Source: Luidia sarsii
Lineage: Eukaryota; Echinodermata; Asteroidea; Paxillosida; Luidiidae
Direction: 5' to 3'
DNA length: 64,000 nucleotides
NCBI GenBank assembly: GCA_949987565.1
Contig: OX465115.1
Coordinates: 1,148,182-1,212,181 of the forward strand
Below the pieces are notes generated by a model. It searched no databases, was not told where the DNA came from, and worked only from the letters and a program-made list of their open reading frames with translations. Shown piece by piece: positions 20,045-32,362 of this stretch. A program made the translations under genes and the position numbers. Each line of letters opens with the position of its first letter. Positions within the stretch are counted from its first letter, which is position 1.

Positions 20045-20750
20045 CTAGTAATGTACTTGCTGAAGACGTTCATTTCGCCGGGCGTGATCTCGTCCTTGAC
20101 CATCTTGGCCATGCCGTTGGAGATGGTCCGCTTGATGGTGCCCTCGCCAAAGGACAGCTCCGGCTGCTGCTCCGGCTCCTCCGCGATGACCAGGCTGCCC
20201 TGCTCCCCCAGGCCGCCGCTGCTGCCCGACGCCGCCGCAGCGGCCGCTGTGCCCGGCGCCTGGCAGGCGTAGTCCATCAGTCCGTTGGACGAATGCGAGA
20301 CCATGCCATTGGCGGCGGCCGCGGCGGCCTCCGAGCCCGACGCCAGGTCGGACAGGCCGCTCACCTCGTACGGGCTGAGCTCCTCGCCTTTGCGGAGCTT
20401 GTCCAGATAGTAGCTGTACTTGCTGGCCGAAGCCGCCCGGGAAGCCTGCTGCTGTTGCTGCTGCTGCTGCAGGTGGCTGTTGACTAGGAGGTTGAAGGTC
20501 TCGGCCGACACCTGCGGGCCGCCCCCGGCCTCCTCGCCGGCCTCCTCGCCCTGCAGCGCCTCGCCGCCGCCACCGCCGCTGCTGCCCTGCTCGTGCTTGC
20601 TGCGGATCTGCGTGCTGATGATGTCGCGGATCTTCTGCGAGGCACTCTGCCGCCGGCCGATGATCTTGTGAATGGCCTCGCCGGCCTTCAGCTTGCGGAT
20701 GTAGCTGTCATACTTGGAGATGCGATGGGCAGAGTAGTCAATGGCCAGCC
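20045..20750 (-). CDS. CASZ1: castor coding exon 3 (residues 630-864)
   Basis: Acceptor CGAACAG before 20750, donor GTCAGT after 20045, 706 nt, phase 1 to phase 2. Encodes two further SKY motifs: SKYDSYIRKLKAGE at about 641-654 (human SKYEEYIRKLKAGE) and SKYSYYLDKLRKGE at about 739-752. Between them lie a Gly run and a run of eight glutamines (about 724-731, mixed CAG/CAA). The last part, EMNVFSKYITR, matches the human segment DVNIYQKYIAR that leads straight into finger 1, so no coding exon is missing between this exon and the next. Confidence 0.95.
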
Positions 20751-20789
20751 CTGTTCGGAAAAAGAAAGTAAAAAAAAAAAAAGAGAGTA

Positions 20790-20890
20790 ATATACAAAAA
20801 TGTTGCAAACTGCTTACTGACTAAATTAACCAAAATGCAAACTTCAAAATTTAGTGGGCCCGACATTTTGATTCTAGGAGGACCTTTCTA
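20790..20890 (-). repeat. retroelement tail, minus orientation
   Basis: ATACAAAAATGTTGCAAACTG, CTTACTGACTAAATTAACCA and AATTTAGTGGGCCCGACATT match the AT-rich part and core of the family. It sits directly upstream (in transcription) of nothing but 40 bp of intron before the exon 3 acceptor tract. Confidence 0.85.
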
Positions 20891-21419
20891 AAAAAAAAGA
20901 CAAATATAGCAAATCTTCATACTACATGTACTTGAATCTTCTATTTGATCACTTCATGCTTAGAATAGCCAAAATTATTGTGCATGACCCATGACAGGGC
21001 ACTCACTTTATAGTTACTGATGTGGATTATGTTCACATGCACATGCACTATAACCTATTCATCTTAAACACAATGGGCTGTCACATGCGCTATGGTGGTA
21101 GCATTCAGCTGTGACCCCATCCAGCTACTGTACACTGGATTGGGGACATACTGTACACCGTAACACCTTCTGCTCCCACCCAACAATCTCCTCAACATTG
21201 TCCACAAGAATCAGTGTCAAGGTACAATGTACACCGGGGCTTGAACTACTGCAAATGGAAAGAGTCGCTGAGGTACAACATGTAGCGCCTCCATTACCCA
21301 TTGTTACTGGCCTAAGATGGAGCCACTTCTTCCCTTTTTTGAAGCGAAGACTACTTTAGATTACTGCTATGATTAAAATCAAATCAAAACCAATCTTCAC
21401 TCTGTCAAAATGTCTGCCC

Positions 21420-21598
21420 TTTCAATGAGGGTTTGCCCTGCTTGACGTAATAAGCACTGAGTGCCCATACTTTGCCCAATGCCCGATGAAAACATTTCAG
21501 GCAGCTCAGGTGGGATTCGAACCAGTGACTCCTGTTTTCTAGTGCAGACACTTTAACTCGGTTCTAATTACGTCGAGCAGGGCAAACCCTCATTGAAA
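21420..21598. mobile_element. 32-bp inverted-repeat element with tRNA-like interior
   Basis: 21420-21451 and 21567-21598 are reverse complements with one mismatch over 32 bp (GAGGGTTTGCCCTGCTTGAC versus GTCGAGCAGGGCAAACCCTC). Between them, read on the minus strand, GTGTCTGCACTAGAAAACAG and CTGGTTCGAATCCCACC form a tRNA-like right half with a perfect B box. A tRNA-derived sequence captured inside a foldback transposon is a reasonable reading. A functional tRNA is not: no acceptor stem or A-half fits. Confidence 0.7.
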
Positions 21599-23399
21599 TT
21601 TACAATCTGCTCGATAAAAACATCATGTCATATCTATTTCGGCCCTTTCCAAATCATGCTGAGGTCGGTAAACCGGTTTGAGAGCCATTACTGTAATCAC
21701 ATCATTATCAATGTGAAGTTGTTGCAATGAGTCATGGTTTCGAAACACCCCCAAAAGCTCCCAGCCGCCTAGAAGTTTATCCGGAGCAGCCAGCCAGCAG
21801 AACTGCAGCAAATCATGCAATCAACACAGCGCAAATTGGGCGACATCAAATGCCAAAAAAGAAAAAAAACCTTCGGGATGCCTTCAAGTCTTCAGCACAG
21901 ATTTCCAGCTTCAATCATTGACTGCACATCGCTGTCCTACTTACTGGAAAGAACATGTCGGCTCTGAACGGGGACCCACTTTAAGAACGAGAGCAAACGG
22001 CGGACCCAGCCCTACTCGAGTCCCGCTTATGGGCATCTGGAAGAGTTCTCGCCCCCGAAAAAATGTTTTAACACACGGGCCCAGATCGTCCGATGCAATC
22101 GGAGCAGTTTCAGGGCCTCTCGGGTTCTCATCTCATTGAGGAAACGTTAGGGAAAAAGGGCTAAAAAGAAATAGAAAAACTGTCCAGCCCCTCCCCCCGA
22201 AAAAAGAGAGAGTAGCCGGTGGCAATAAAATCAGAGACGCAAGCTCAAGTGTAGGTGTACAGTGCACGTAAGCCAGAAGCGCTTGTGGGCCATCACCTGT
22301 ATAATCAACTTTACTTCCATTCTTACAGATGATAGTGGGCAGCAATATCTCATAAAACATGTGTTATCTCATCTCTGCTTCCCCTGAGATTGGGGGGAAA
22401 AAACACCTTCGAATACCCCCCCCCCCAAAAAAAAATCGCCGACTAAAAAAAATAAAATTAGAAAGGGATCATACCGTTCCTCTTTAACACAGGCCAACAT
22501 GGCTATTTTAGCGGATGCACCATTTGATATTTCAGAGGCTCAAGAACTTCCCTTTTCCTGGCTTTTGAAAAGGTTAAACGGTAAACAACATTATTGAACC
22601 CCCTGCCCCGTCCCTCAAACGAGAACAAGAATGGGTTCAGGAACTTTTTTTGATCAATCTCTATAAATACGCTAGGCCTGGATCAGGGCATTTTTTTTTA
22701 TCTGGCTCCCACATAAGGCCACACTGTCACCTTTTTTTTTGGTCGGTGAATAACGTTCTTTCTCAAAGGAAACCATGAACTGTAATCTTGGATCTCTTCT
22801 TTACTTTTTCTTATTGTTAAATTTCTTTTTTAGAAATTCCGGTCCACAGACCAAAAACGGCAACATGACCCCAAAAAATCAACCAATTTTTAGGTGGTGA
22901 AGCTTGAAAACTATGTTCTAGATGCCTGATCGGAATCACAGCCGTATTTTGGCTGAATGCTCTAACTCGGAGAGATATAAATATGTAGTGCACGTGTACG
23001 AGTTTCCTTGGGGATGAAAACAGGAGAACAGGCCTGTGGCATCATATGCTAGTTCCAGCACCAGTTCATGTGTGGAACTTGGAGGGGTGAATACAATGTA
23101 TTGTACATGTAGCCCAAGGGTAACATGGATAAAGCAGTAAGCATTCACTTACAGTAATGATTGGTAGAGTGACCAAGACCAACTAAAAGTCTGATTGAAG
23201 GGTGCAGGCCTCCAATCCTATTAGTGGTACACTGGCTGGCATAGCTTGCAAGGAGAACTGGGTGCTGTGTCTACATCTATTTTGCAGTTATCTCAAAGCA
23301 AAGGCACAGGCATCCACCCTCATGGTTGGTACAGAAGACCAGTATCTTAGATTCGGACAGTAGTGCCTGTACAAAGGGTTGTCTGATGTGGGGCATACA

Positions 23400-23640
23400 C
23401 ATCCAATCATAACAGTGGTAGACTGCCAGCCAAGGCTGACAAATAGAACTGGGAGGGGATGACTAGTCTGGAGCAATGCATTAGCCTCCATCCCAGTTGG
23501 TGGTAGACTTCAAGCCAAGGCTGACAAAAAGAACTGGGGAGGGTACTTAATCTGAAGCAAGGCATAATCCTCCATCCATATACATTGTAGGTAGTAGACC
23601 GATAGGTGTCAAATAGAAGGAGGGATGGCTGGTCATAAGG
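23400..23640. repeat. imperfect tandem repeat, period about 110 bp
   Basis: GTGGTAGACT, GCCAAGGCTGACAAA, AGAACTGGG, GAGCAATGCATTAGCCTCCA / GAAGCAAGGCATAATCCTCC recur two to three times with drift. It is an old local duplication. Confidence 0.7.
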
Positions 23641-23914
23641 TACATGTAGATGTATGTATGTATAACAAATACACGCAAACCTCCAAACTGACTGGTGAAA
23701 GACTGGTGGCCACAACTAGCAAACCCTACTACACCCAACTCAGACCGAAATAAGGTCCAGAACTTGGAAGCCCAAATGTCCAGTCAGCAATTTGCACCAA
23801 TCGCACTGCATTTAACCAGCTTGGCCAGCCACAGCTCAACAGCTGCACGTCAGTACTGCGCTGGTACTACCTAAATGCTGAGCATTCACCAATGTGGCAC
23901 CTGCCCGTACCCAC

Positions 23915-24487
23915 CTGCTTCCAGACTCTGGATGAAGAAGTCGTACTTGGAGAAACGGCGCGGCCGGAACTCATCGTCCTCCTCCGCCGGCTCCACCCCT
24001 TCCTCCCGCCCCTTCTGCTCGTTGATGAGGTCCTTGACCGTCTTGGAAGCCTTGCCCCCGCCCCCGCCGCCAATGGCCGGCCTGCCTGCGGACAGCTCCG
24101 AGGCCCGGGGTGGTAGAGAGGCCACTTTACCACCGACGCCGGCCTGAGCGGCCAGCTGCGGGGCGGCATCGGAGCCCAGCGAGTTGCCCTGGCTGGGGCT
24201 GCCCTCCTCCGCCTCCTCCTCCTCCTCCAGGTCCTCGCAGCCGCTGCCGTCAAACGCCGCCGCCGCTGCTGCTGCTGCTGCCCCTTGCTGCAGCAAGGAG
24301 TGGGCGTCGGGGTCGCCGTGCTGCTGACCCGCTGCCACGCTGCTTGGGGGCGACGTGCCGCCAACGTGAGCTGCGTGGAGGCGGGCCAGGTCGGGCACGT
24401 GGAGATTGGCCCGTCGCTGGATGTACTTCTGTAGGGCGTCCTTCTTACGTCGCCCCGCATTCTTCTCATCCATCTTCTGGATGTTGT
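23915..24487 (-). CDS. CASZ1: castor coding exon 2 (residues 439-629)
   Basis: Acceptor GATAG precedes 24487 and donor GTGGGT follows 23915. The 573 nt keep phase 1 in and out. It begins NNIQKMDEKN, carries a basic stretch with RRKKDALQKYIQRR, a poly-Ala run after LLQQ, an acidic Glu run, and near its end SKYDFFIQSLEAG (about residues 617-630), which matches the human CASZ1 motif SKYDFFIQKLKTG. These SKYD motifs recur in the castor N-terminus and are diagnostic of the family; their molecular role is not established. The Ala and Glu runs come from GCN and GAG repeats and may vary in length between alleles. Confidence 0.94.
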
Positions 24488-24518
24488 CTATCCCCCCAAA
24501 AAAGAGAGAAAATAAGAG

Positions 24519-24602
24519 AAATATGTGGCAACTTGCTAACTGACAAATCTCGAGAATGTAGAGGGCCTTGCCGATCCAAGCAGAAACTTTCTCAAAGGCA
24601 TG
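24519..24602 (-). repeat. decayed retroelement tail
   Basis: GTGGCAACTTGCTAACTGAC, GTAGAGGGCCTTGCC and GATCCAAGCAGAAACTTTCT with CAAAGGCA keep the order of the family at lower identity. It lies just upstream of exon 2. Confidence 0.65.
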
Positions 24603-24613
24603 TGAATGTATAT

Positions 24614-24735
24614 AGGAAGGTTTGCGGTGACACCATGTATAAAGTCTCTTAAAGAAGAGGTATGGTTCTGAAAAGAACCTGAGTGGTAACTCGACGTTTC
24701 GACCAGTATGCTCTGGCCGTCATCAGGAGCATGTA
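24614..24735 (-). repeat. single copy of the hammerhead-like GGCTCT repeat
   Basis: Read on the minus strand: CTCCTGATGACGGCCAGAG, CTGGTCGAAACGTCGAG, hairpin GGTTCT-TTTC-AGAACC with compensating changes relative to GGCTCT/AGAGCC, then TACATGGTGTCACCGCA. The compensating change in the hairpin supports a structured RNA. It lies in castor intron 1, 127 bp upstream of exon 2. Confidence 0.8.
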
Positions 24736-25189
24736 AATGTATTCATGTGAATGTGTAAGTATACATGTAGGAATGTACAGAACAATCTACACATAAATGT
24801 ATGCAAAGAGTATTTTGTTTTGGTGAGTCAGCAAGCATTTCGATTTTTAGCATTTATCATAGCAATCTAAAGCCTTCTTAAAATGGTTCATGGGTGCTAC
24901 CGTATACTATAGCACCCAAATTATGTGTAAAATGTGCCATGCAAGAGTGGCTCCAGTCATGAACATTGCTTGTACAAAAATACACGTGGTACATGCATCT
25001 GCAGATACAGTACGCATAATGAACACTTAGAGTATATCAGTTGAAAACTTTACATGCACAGGTTACAATGTACGGTACATATACTGTACCTGTTACTAAA
25101 GATAATTGAGAGAACTGTGGAAAAACCATGCACAGAAAGGCAGTTTAATTGCTGGTACACATCGATAGTGCATGAACATTACATGTACA

Positions 25190-25520
25190 GTATATCAGCA
25201 ACTACCCTACGGGAACGCAATATATGCATGTCGATACTGTAGTGTACATGTACATGCACTTTTCATATACATGTACATGTCCATGTAAGTGGACGTTCTG
25301 TACATGCACGTATACCAAAATGAAGAAAATAGAAGAAAATGTTACTGAACTACATGGGTATGAAAACAAGGAAGGAAGCATGAGCAGGAAAGCAGAAAAG
25401 TACTTTCATAAAAAAAGTAAACATGACATCTTATTTGCTATCCACCAGTACATGTACAGTACACTGTACATGTACGTATACATATGGTACATGTATCTAC
25501 AGTGTACTGTACATGTATGC
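25190..25520. repeat. TACATG / ACATGT palindromic low-complexity stretch
   Basis: GTACATGTACATG, ATACATGTACATG and ACTGTACATGTACG words recur on both strands because the unit is self-complementary. Similar blocks lie at 32160-32940, 43872-43905, 54890-54995, 56310-56350 and 59240-59300. Confidence 0.85.
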
Positions 25521-25679
25521 ACTTGTAGAAAAAGAGCCCTTATTATTTACAGTATAAGGTAGATTTTAGTTAGTTGCTGTTGCCACATGGAGACTGGTAA
25601 GAAAGATTGCACAATTGGACTGAGATCATTCTCAATACTGTTATTTATCTTTAATTAAGAATAAACTCCTTTTTCCCTC

Positions 25680-26490
25680 CCTAAATCACTCCCTCTCTCA
25701 GCCCCCCTCTCCCTCCCTATACATCATACCCATCCTCTCTATCTGTCTCTCCCTCTACCTCTCCCTCCCTATACCTCATACCCATCCTCTCTATCTGTCT
25801 CTCCCTCTACATGTACATTGTACCTCTCCCTCCATCCGTCCTTCCCTCCACCTTTCCCTCTACTTCTCTCCCTGCCTCTCTCCCTCTACCTTTCCCTCCA
25901 TCCGTCCTTCCCTCCACCTTTTTCCTCTACTTCTCTCCCTGCCTCTCTCCCTCTACCTTTCCCTCCATCTGTCCTTCCCTCCACCTTTCCCTCTACTTCT
26001 CTCCCTGCCTCTCTCCCTCTACCTTTCCCTCCATCTGTCCTTCCCTCCACCTTTCCCTCTACTTCTCTCCCTGCCTCTCTCCCTCTACCTTTCCCTCTAC
26101 TTCTCTCCCTGCATCCCTCCCTCTACCTCTCCCTCCATCCGTCCTTCCCTCCACCTTTCCCTCTACTTCTCTCCCTGCCTCTCTCCCTCCACCTTTCCCT
26201 CATCCACTGTCATCTCTCTCTCTTCACCTCCCTCCCTTCCTCCCTCTATGTGTGTCCCTCCATCTCTGCACACCATCTTTCCCCCTGCCAGGCTGATCTT
26301 CCCTCTCTTCCTCCAACTCCTCCTCCCATCTTTCCCTGCCTCCCGCCCTTCCGCTTTTTTCCCTCTCACTCTCCCTCCACCTCTCAACTCCCTCCCTCCA
26401 TCTCTCTCTCTCTTTCCATTTCTCCCTGCCCCTGCCTGCCTGCATCCCTCCTGATCTGCTCCCCCCTCCCTCCCTCTCTCCCTCCCTTCT
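25680..26490. repeat. pyrimidine-rich minisatellite (CCCTCTACCTTTCCCTCCAT)n
   Basis: About 800 bp almost without purines on the plus strand. It is built from units such as CTCTCTCCCTCTACCTTTCC and CATCCGTCCTTCCCTCCACC with a higher-order period of about 70 bp between 25820 and 26190. Long ORFs here on both strands are compositional artefacts. Confidence 0.93.
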
Positions 26491-27380
26491 GAATATCAGT
26501 GAGGTTAAGGTGACCTTGGCAAGGCTGTCCATTCAGTACACCTCTACTGGATCCTCCTTAATTCCATTACATCATTAGCGGCCACTGCCTTTTAGCCGTA
26601 AAAAAAGAAGATTCTTCTTTATTTTTAAAGGGGAGTAGAATTACCTAATAGGACTGGTCCATCCCTGGCCCTTCCTCCCTCCCTCCCCTAACCCAAAAGA
26701 AGATACAGCTTTGGAATGTTCTCTACTTTCCCTCTCTCATATTCTTTCTCCCCCCCCCCTCCTCCCTCTCAATTTCAACATTCTGGAAGGCCGCAGAGGT
26801 GACAAAAAGGCCACAGGAATTAAGAATTGTGGATGAGGGGGGAAGGAGGCAAAATATAGATGAGATGGCATTTTAGCGTCCATTTAATTTAGCAATAAAA
26901 GAATTTCAATTTTCTTGTTTCTGTTTGTGCCTCTTTGTACATTTAGTTCAGGTAATGAGCAAATTCAGTTTATTTCCTTTAATTGATTTGATTTTGAAAA
27001 AAAAAAATCTATATCCCTTTTTTCAATATCTATTTGTTAATTTGTGTAGGCTGGATGGAGATGGGATAGTAATTGCCGTAGTGCCAGTGTCATCACACAC
27101 TGTTGCAATTATTCCTTGATCGTGAAATTTTTCTCAGTCAATGTCTTCTTCAATTCGAGTGTTGGCGAAGATGATGTCTGAACATTGTCTGCTCTCTTTA
27201 AATGGCAGAACTGGGCAGCAAGGCACCATGGTAGTCGTCGTCACAAGGCAAAGTTTCAAGCACGATGGATTGCAGAAATAATTTCCATGAACCGATGAAT
27301 CACTTCCTAAGGTAACAATCGCATCAAAACATGCCCAACACAGATATCACTTCAAGTTGTGATCCTGATAGGCCACTGTA

Positions 27381-27442
27381 CTAACCCTAACCCTAACCCT
27401 AACCCTAACCCTAACCCTAACCCTAACCCTAACCCTAACCCT
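27381..27442 (+). repeat. interstitial telomeric repeat (CTAACC)10
   Basis: About 62 bp of uninterrupted CTAACC hexamers, i.e. TTAGGG on the minus strand, the canonical metazoan telomere unit. It is flanked by unique-looking sequence on both sides (GGCCACTGTA left, CTGTATCACA right), so it is internal to the chromosome. Confidence 0.95.
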
Positions 27443-29479
27443 GTATCACAAAAACCAAGAGTCCACCCAAGTTTTTAAGCTCTACTTTCAAAATGCAGCT
27501 TCAGTATGCTGCTAATGGACAGATTCACAATTTCGTAAAAATGCTGACGATATAGTCTACATGTACAATGTAAAGGCCCAATGCAACATTGGGAAGATGG
27601 GAAAACATTCATGTCCACAGATTTCCTTAGAAACTAATTTACACAGTTTGTACAGTAGATGGCCTTGATAGAATCCTCATGTTGAAATCTTACGGTCTGG
27701 GATGCTGTACTTCTCGAGAAATCTTCACTCAAACATTGACAAATAAATGTAGTTCATTACTCATGAGTAATAAACTATTTCTTACACTACAGGCCGGTGC
27801 GAAAAAGGTGAGTTTTTTGCCTTTTTATACATTCTCAGGACTCAGATACAATGTAGTCAGATTACCGTTTGAGCTAAAAAACCTCTGCAGGATTGCTTTT
27901 TTGGAATGTCTAATGATTTAGCACACAAACTGTGGCAATCTTTTGACCTTTACCAATGTTGTATAGGGCATTTAAATCAAAGTCATTGGCCCTAAGATAC
28001 AGTACATACAGTAATGAATGTGATAAGACAATGTACGTAGCTGAAATGCATTGTACCACCATATAAAGTCAGTGACAGTGGAACCACCAAAATGCCCCCA
28101 AAATATCCAATAACTGTAACTGATAAGCAAGCAGTCATCCTCTCAGAGTATGGACTGACAACAAGCCCCACCAGCAATTAAAAAAGGGGGGAGGGGAAAA
28201 GTCCCCCCCCCCACTACCCCTCCTCGCGATAAAACACTACATGTAATCATCAGTATCACATTAGCTGCTAGCTTCTTGAAAAATTTATTCCGTGGAGGGG
28301 GGGGGTGGTGGGGGTTGAGGTGACAATCGGCCACATGTACACGGGTATAAATGACGAGCTACCCCCTCGCATATATACATAGATGTGTACAGTGGAATGT
28401 TAAACCTGCCCATTCCCTTTTCAACTTCTGACCCCAAATTAATCTCTACAACGCCACAGGCATGACACAGCCGCGCAACCGTGTACACAAAATGATATTT
28501 CTCCTTGGAAGCCCCCCCCAAAAAAAAATTTTTTTTTTTTTATCAAATTCACTTTCTGAGAAGGCCAATGGTACATGTCACTTATGAGTCTACGGTTGAT
28601 TTATAATTTTTACAGCAGGTTTGCTCTTTCGTGAAGATTGGTGAACTATTCGCAAGTCACCCCCAAAAATAACTTTGCTCTCCTATTTCAGAAACCAAAT
28701 GATCCTGAAAATGCCTGTTATCTTAGTGTATGACTCACAATCTCAAGCTGTTCCATACACAGTGTGTGCATTATTATGACCCTGCTCCCCAGGGGAAGAG
28801 AGAGAGAGAGAGAGAGAAAAAAAGAGATTAACTTTGTCCTTTTCGGCATACCAAACATGGTAGTCCTTTTCTTTAATACAGTGGGATGTGCTTTGGCAAC
28901 CTCAACCTCCTCCCCCCTCTCCTCCTCTTCTCCCTCAGGGAAAATAAAATAGCATCACTGTAGAGAAGAATGAGGAAGGGAAATAAATCTCTCCATTATC
29001 AAGGCCTGTCTTTAATTGATAGGGTCGGCCTCTTAGGCTGCACCCCAGGAAAAGTTCAGAGTGGACTGAAAAAGGGTGAAGGTTTCAGTCAAGTTTTTTT
29101 GAAAATAAGAAATCCAATGCAGGTCATGCGCTGGCAGACTTTCAAAAATAAATTTACAGTAAGAATAAATACAGATGTGATACAGGATGTGTATTCACTT
29201 TTCTTTGGAGCTCAACGTAAATTTGTGGAATGTAGGGCTGGTAGGTGAGCAGATACGGCCTGCCTGTACACTGTAGTGACTGTACGTACATAAATATTGT
29301 CAGCGGTTGTTATTTCGACAAAGCATCAGTGTATGCGTGTATAGTACAGTGCACAGTGCAAGTGCAATACATCTCAATGCACAGATGAAGAGCGCTTGTC
29401 AAAAGAATTATGAGGGTGTTCCTCCTCTGCCCGTCCCATTGGCAGAAGCAAAGCCAGGCCGCACATTCATCCACAAGAG

Positions 29480-29890
29480 AGAGAGACTGAGGGAGGGAGA
29501 GAGGGAGAGGGAGAGAGAGAGAGAGACTGAGGGAGGGAGAGAGGGAGAGGGAGAGAGAGGGAGAGGGAGAGGGAGAGGGAGAGAGAGGGGAGGGGAGAGA
29601 GAGAGAGAGGGGGAGAGAGGGAGAGGGAGAGGAAGAGAGAGAGGGGAGAGAGAGAGGGAGAGAAAGGGGGAGAGGGGGAGAGAGAGGGAGATGGAGAGAG
29701 AGAGAGGGAGAGGGAGAGAGAGAGGGGGGAGAGAGGGAGAGAGGGGGAGAGAGGGAGAGAGGGAGGGAGAGAGATAGAGGGAGAAAGAGGGGGAGAGGGA
29801 GGGTGAGAGGGAGGGAGAGAGAGAGAGGGGGGAGACAGACAGACAGACATACAGAGAGTGGGGGGAGGGAGAAGGGAGAGAGAGATAGAG
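29480..29890. repeat. GA-rich microsatellite (GAGAGGGA)n
   Basis: About 400 bp of GAGAGAGAG / GGGAGAGGGAGAG with a GACAGACAGACAGACA patch near 29832. It is the complement of the pyrimidine tract type at 25.7 kb. The ORFs rich in Arg/Glu or Ser/Pro/Leu across it are artefacts. Confidence 0.95.
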
Positions 29891-31587
29891 AGTTTGGGCC
29901 TAAGACCAAGAACCATGCACACCACACCATGCTGTGTGCAATTTGTGCAAGAACGGCGCGCAAACCAACATGTAATTATGCATATTTGCCGCATACCGGA
30001 CCCTGCTCGTCCATGAATATTTGATCAGTTTAAGACAAGGCAGAGGATAAACATCCCAGGGGGGGAGACTGTGGAGGGGAGAAAGAGAGAGCGAGAGAGA
30101 GAGAGAGAGAGAGGGGGGGGAGGGGTTGAGGGGGAAAGGACAACCCGAAAAGAAGCAGAACCCCCTCCTAGGCTAGTGCCAAGCACAGAAGAAACTGGCG
30201 ATATAGACATACATTGTCAATACGACAGTTAATTCCTTATCTACGGTACGAATGTGCAAAGAGCAGCGAAGCCCCGTTGGTTGTCTATGCAATTAGGTGA
30301 GGGCCTCACTGAACAATTTCTTCGTTTTGGGATGGTCGCCTCATTTCCTTTTTTTTTCTTTTCCTCTCTCTCGCTCTCTCTCTCTCTCGTTGCGATGAAA
30401 TGAAAACACACAGACAAATTCTTACAGATAAAGACCCAACCATTTCGGCCTGGGATGGTTTACCAAACATGGAGGTGGACTTCTGGTGAGTGTTGAGGTC
30501 AGGGGGGAAAAATATTAATGATAGAATGAAGATGGTCTTATCAAAGCGGGACTGATAGTGATAATGGTTGACATCAACAATGTGCATGCAATTTTTTATT
30601 TTATTTTTTCGTTGCTTCTGAAACAGACAAGTTATGAGTGTGAAATGGAGATTCTTATTGTAGCCAGAAGAGCTGGAACTATCTAAGGGCTTTTCAGAGG
30701 GGAAGGGTTTCAGACAAGAGTATGATCATTTCAGTGCTGATCATTTCGTCAGATGAGTTCGCACTTGAAATGATACGTGCAAAATTAAAGTGATTCCTAT
30801 CACTCCTAAGGTTTCATTGACTTAAAAGTCAATGAAACCTTCAAAAATCCCAAGGTTTGAACAAAATTCTTAAGAGAACTTGTGCTAGCCTATAAAACAC
30901 CCCCCTTTTATTAATCCAAGGTTGGCTTTTGAAATTGAAGACAATTCTGGGTTTTACTTGCAAAAGTTTACAACTGCAAGCTCATGTTGTTTATGAGCCG
31001 TGAGGAAATAAGAGGCTTGGTAGAAACGTTTAAGAGGCGAGAATCTGTGCTACAAATATTCTTTTTCTCATACAAAGCTGGTTATGAAATTTGAAGATGA
31101 CTACGGATTTTTCTTTCAACGGATTCATATACCAGTAATATTATCTTGTTCACAAGCGTCGAGCTACATGTGTACATTTGAAAAAGAAAAAAGAAAAACA
31201 AATGAACATCCCAACTGCCAAGGAAATATCCATCTCACCACGTAAACACACCCACAACAAAATACAAGCCCGATTATTCGGTCTTGATTTCTGAGTTGAC
31301 AGAGGTTTCAGAGCACCTCCCCGCCTCGGCAACCCCGTAAACCAACGCCGTGTTTTCACAATTTGAGGAGTTGCGGGGGCTAAGTTTACACGCCTGAGGC
31401 CTGCCTGTTTAGGCTAGGGCACCCGGACTCAAGACCCCCCCCCCCTCACCCCTCGGCACGGGCACCGGGAGAGGGTTACACACTTTGCATGTGTAAGTGT
31501 TGCCAAAAAGGCAACCAACCCACCACCGAGGCACCGACGAGTCCGGGTCCTAGACCGGCGACCAGGTTACGGGATTTTTCTCTTCTG

Positions 31588-31588
<1 letters not shown>

Positions 31589-31624
<36 letters not shown>

Positions 31625-31625
31625 C
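31589..31625 (+). repeat. poly(T) tract
   Basis: An uninterrupted run of more than 35 T, between a C/G-rich stretch (31380-31570) and a pyrimidine tract. It may be the reversed poly(A) tail of a retrocopy, but the adjacent sequence does not reveal one. Confidence 0.8.
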
Positions 31626-32362
31626 AGAGGAGGAGGGGGGAGTTTCTTGGAAAAGAAACTCAAGCTCATTTTTTGTCCTTTCTTTCTCTCTTTCCCTCTC
31701 TCTGGTGGTAGACTTTGAATAATGATTGACTGAGACTGAGAGTGCTTGGAAGCCTTGGATTTCTCGAGCACTCAGTTTGGGGCTCCAGGGACAGCCTCAC
31801 TCGGATTCGCACGGAGGAAGTCTTCTAATGTAACTCCTGCTCAGCTCTGACAACAGGAAACGAGACGAGTTTCGCAGGTCAAATGTTCAAACTCACCGGC
31901 AACTTTAGAACAATGGAAGATGTAGAAATATACACTTACATGTACTGTATAGTCAGTTTATAATAGTGGTGCTTTTGTATCATTGCCGCTATTGGTACTT
32001 TACATGTGTATACTGTAAAGGACTGTTTGTCAGGCGATTACCAGTAAGTATATGTCCAGTACATGTACAGTATGATGTTCTGTAATTCACAATCAAATTC
32101 AATTAGTCAGATGTAGAACATTGAGAGCCAAATTTCAGCCGCACTACGCAATGTATATAATACAAAACCATGCCACGATAATCGTCATGTATATGTACAG
32201 TACATGTACTATGGAGTAAAAAGATCCACAGATGTATCATGTGTATGAATATGCTGTACAGAATGTTGTGTAATATTTTCTTCCAATGCAAGCTGTGTGT
32301 AAAAATACAAGATACATACAGCAGGGTCTGCCTAGGGTCAAATATCTGCACAGTACCGGTAG

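Larger units (their letters stand above)
20751..23914 (-). other. castor intron 2 (3164 bp)
   Basis: Contains a retroelement tail (20790-20890), a foldback element with a tRNA-like interior (21420-21598) and a tandem repeat near 23400-23640. The rest, about 21.9-23.2 kb, is AT-rich with poly-A/C/T runs and no gene signal. Confidence 0.85.

Noticed and set aside
25811..26492. Long Ser/Pro/Leu ORFs in the pyrimidine tract
   Set aside because: Pure consequence of CT-rich tandem repeats lacking stop codons.
29307..29994. Long Arg/Glu/Gly and Ser/Pro/Leu ORFs on both strands
   Set aside because: Artefacts of the GA-rich microsatellite.
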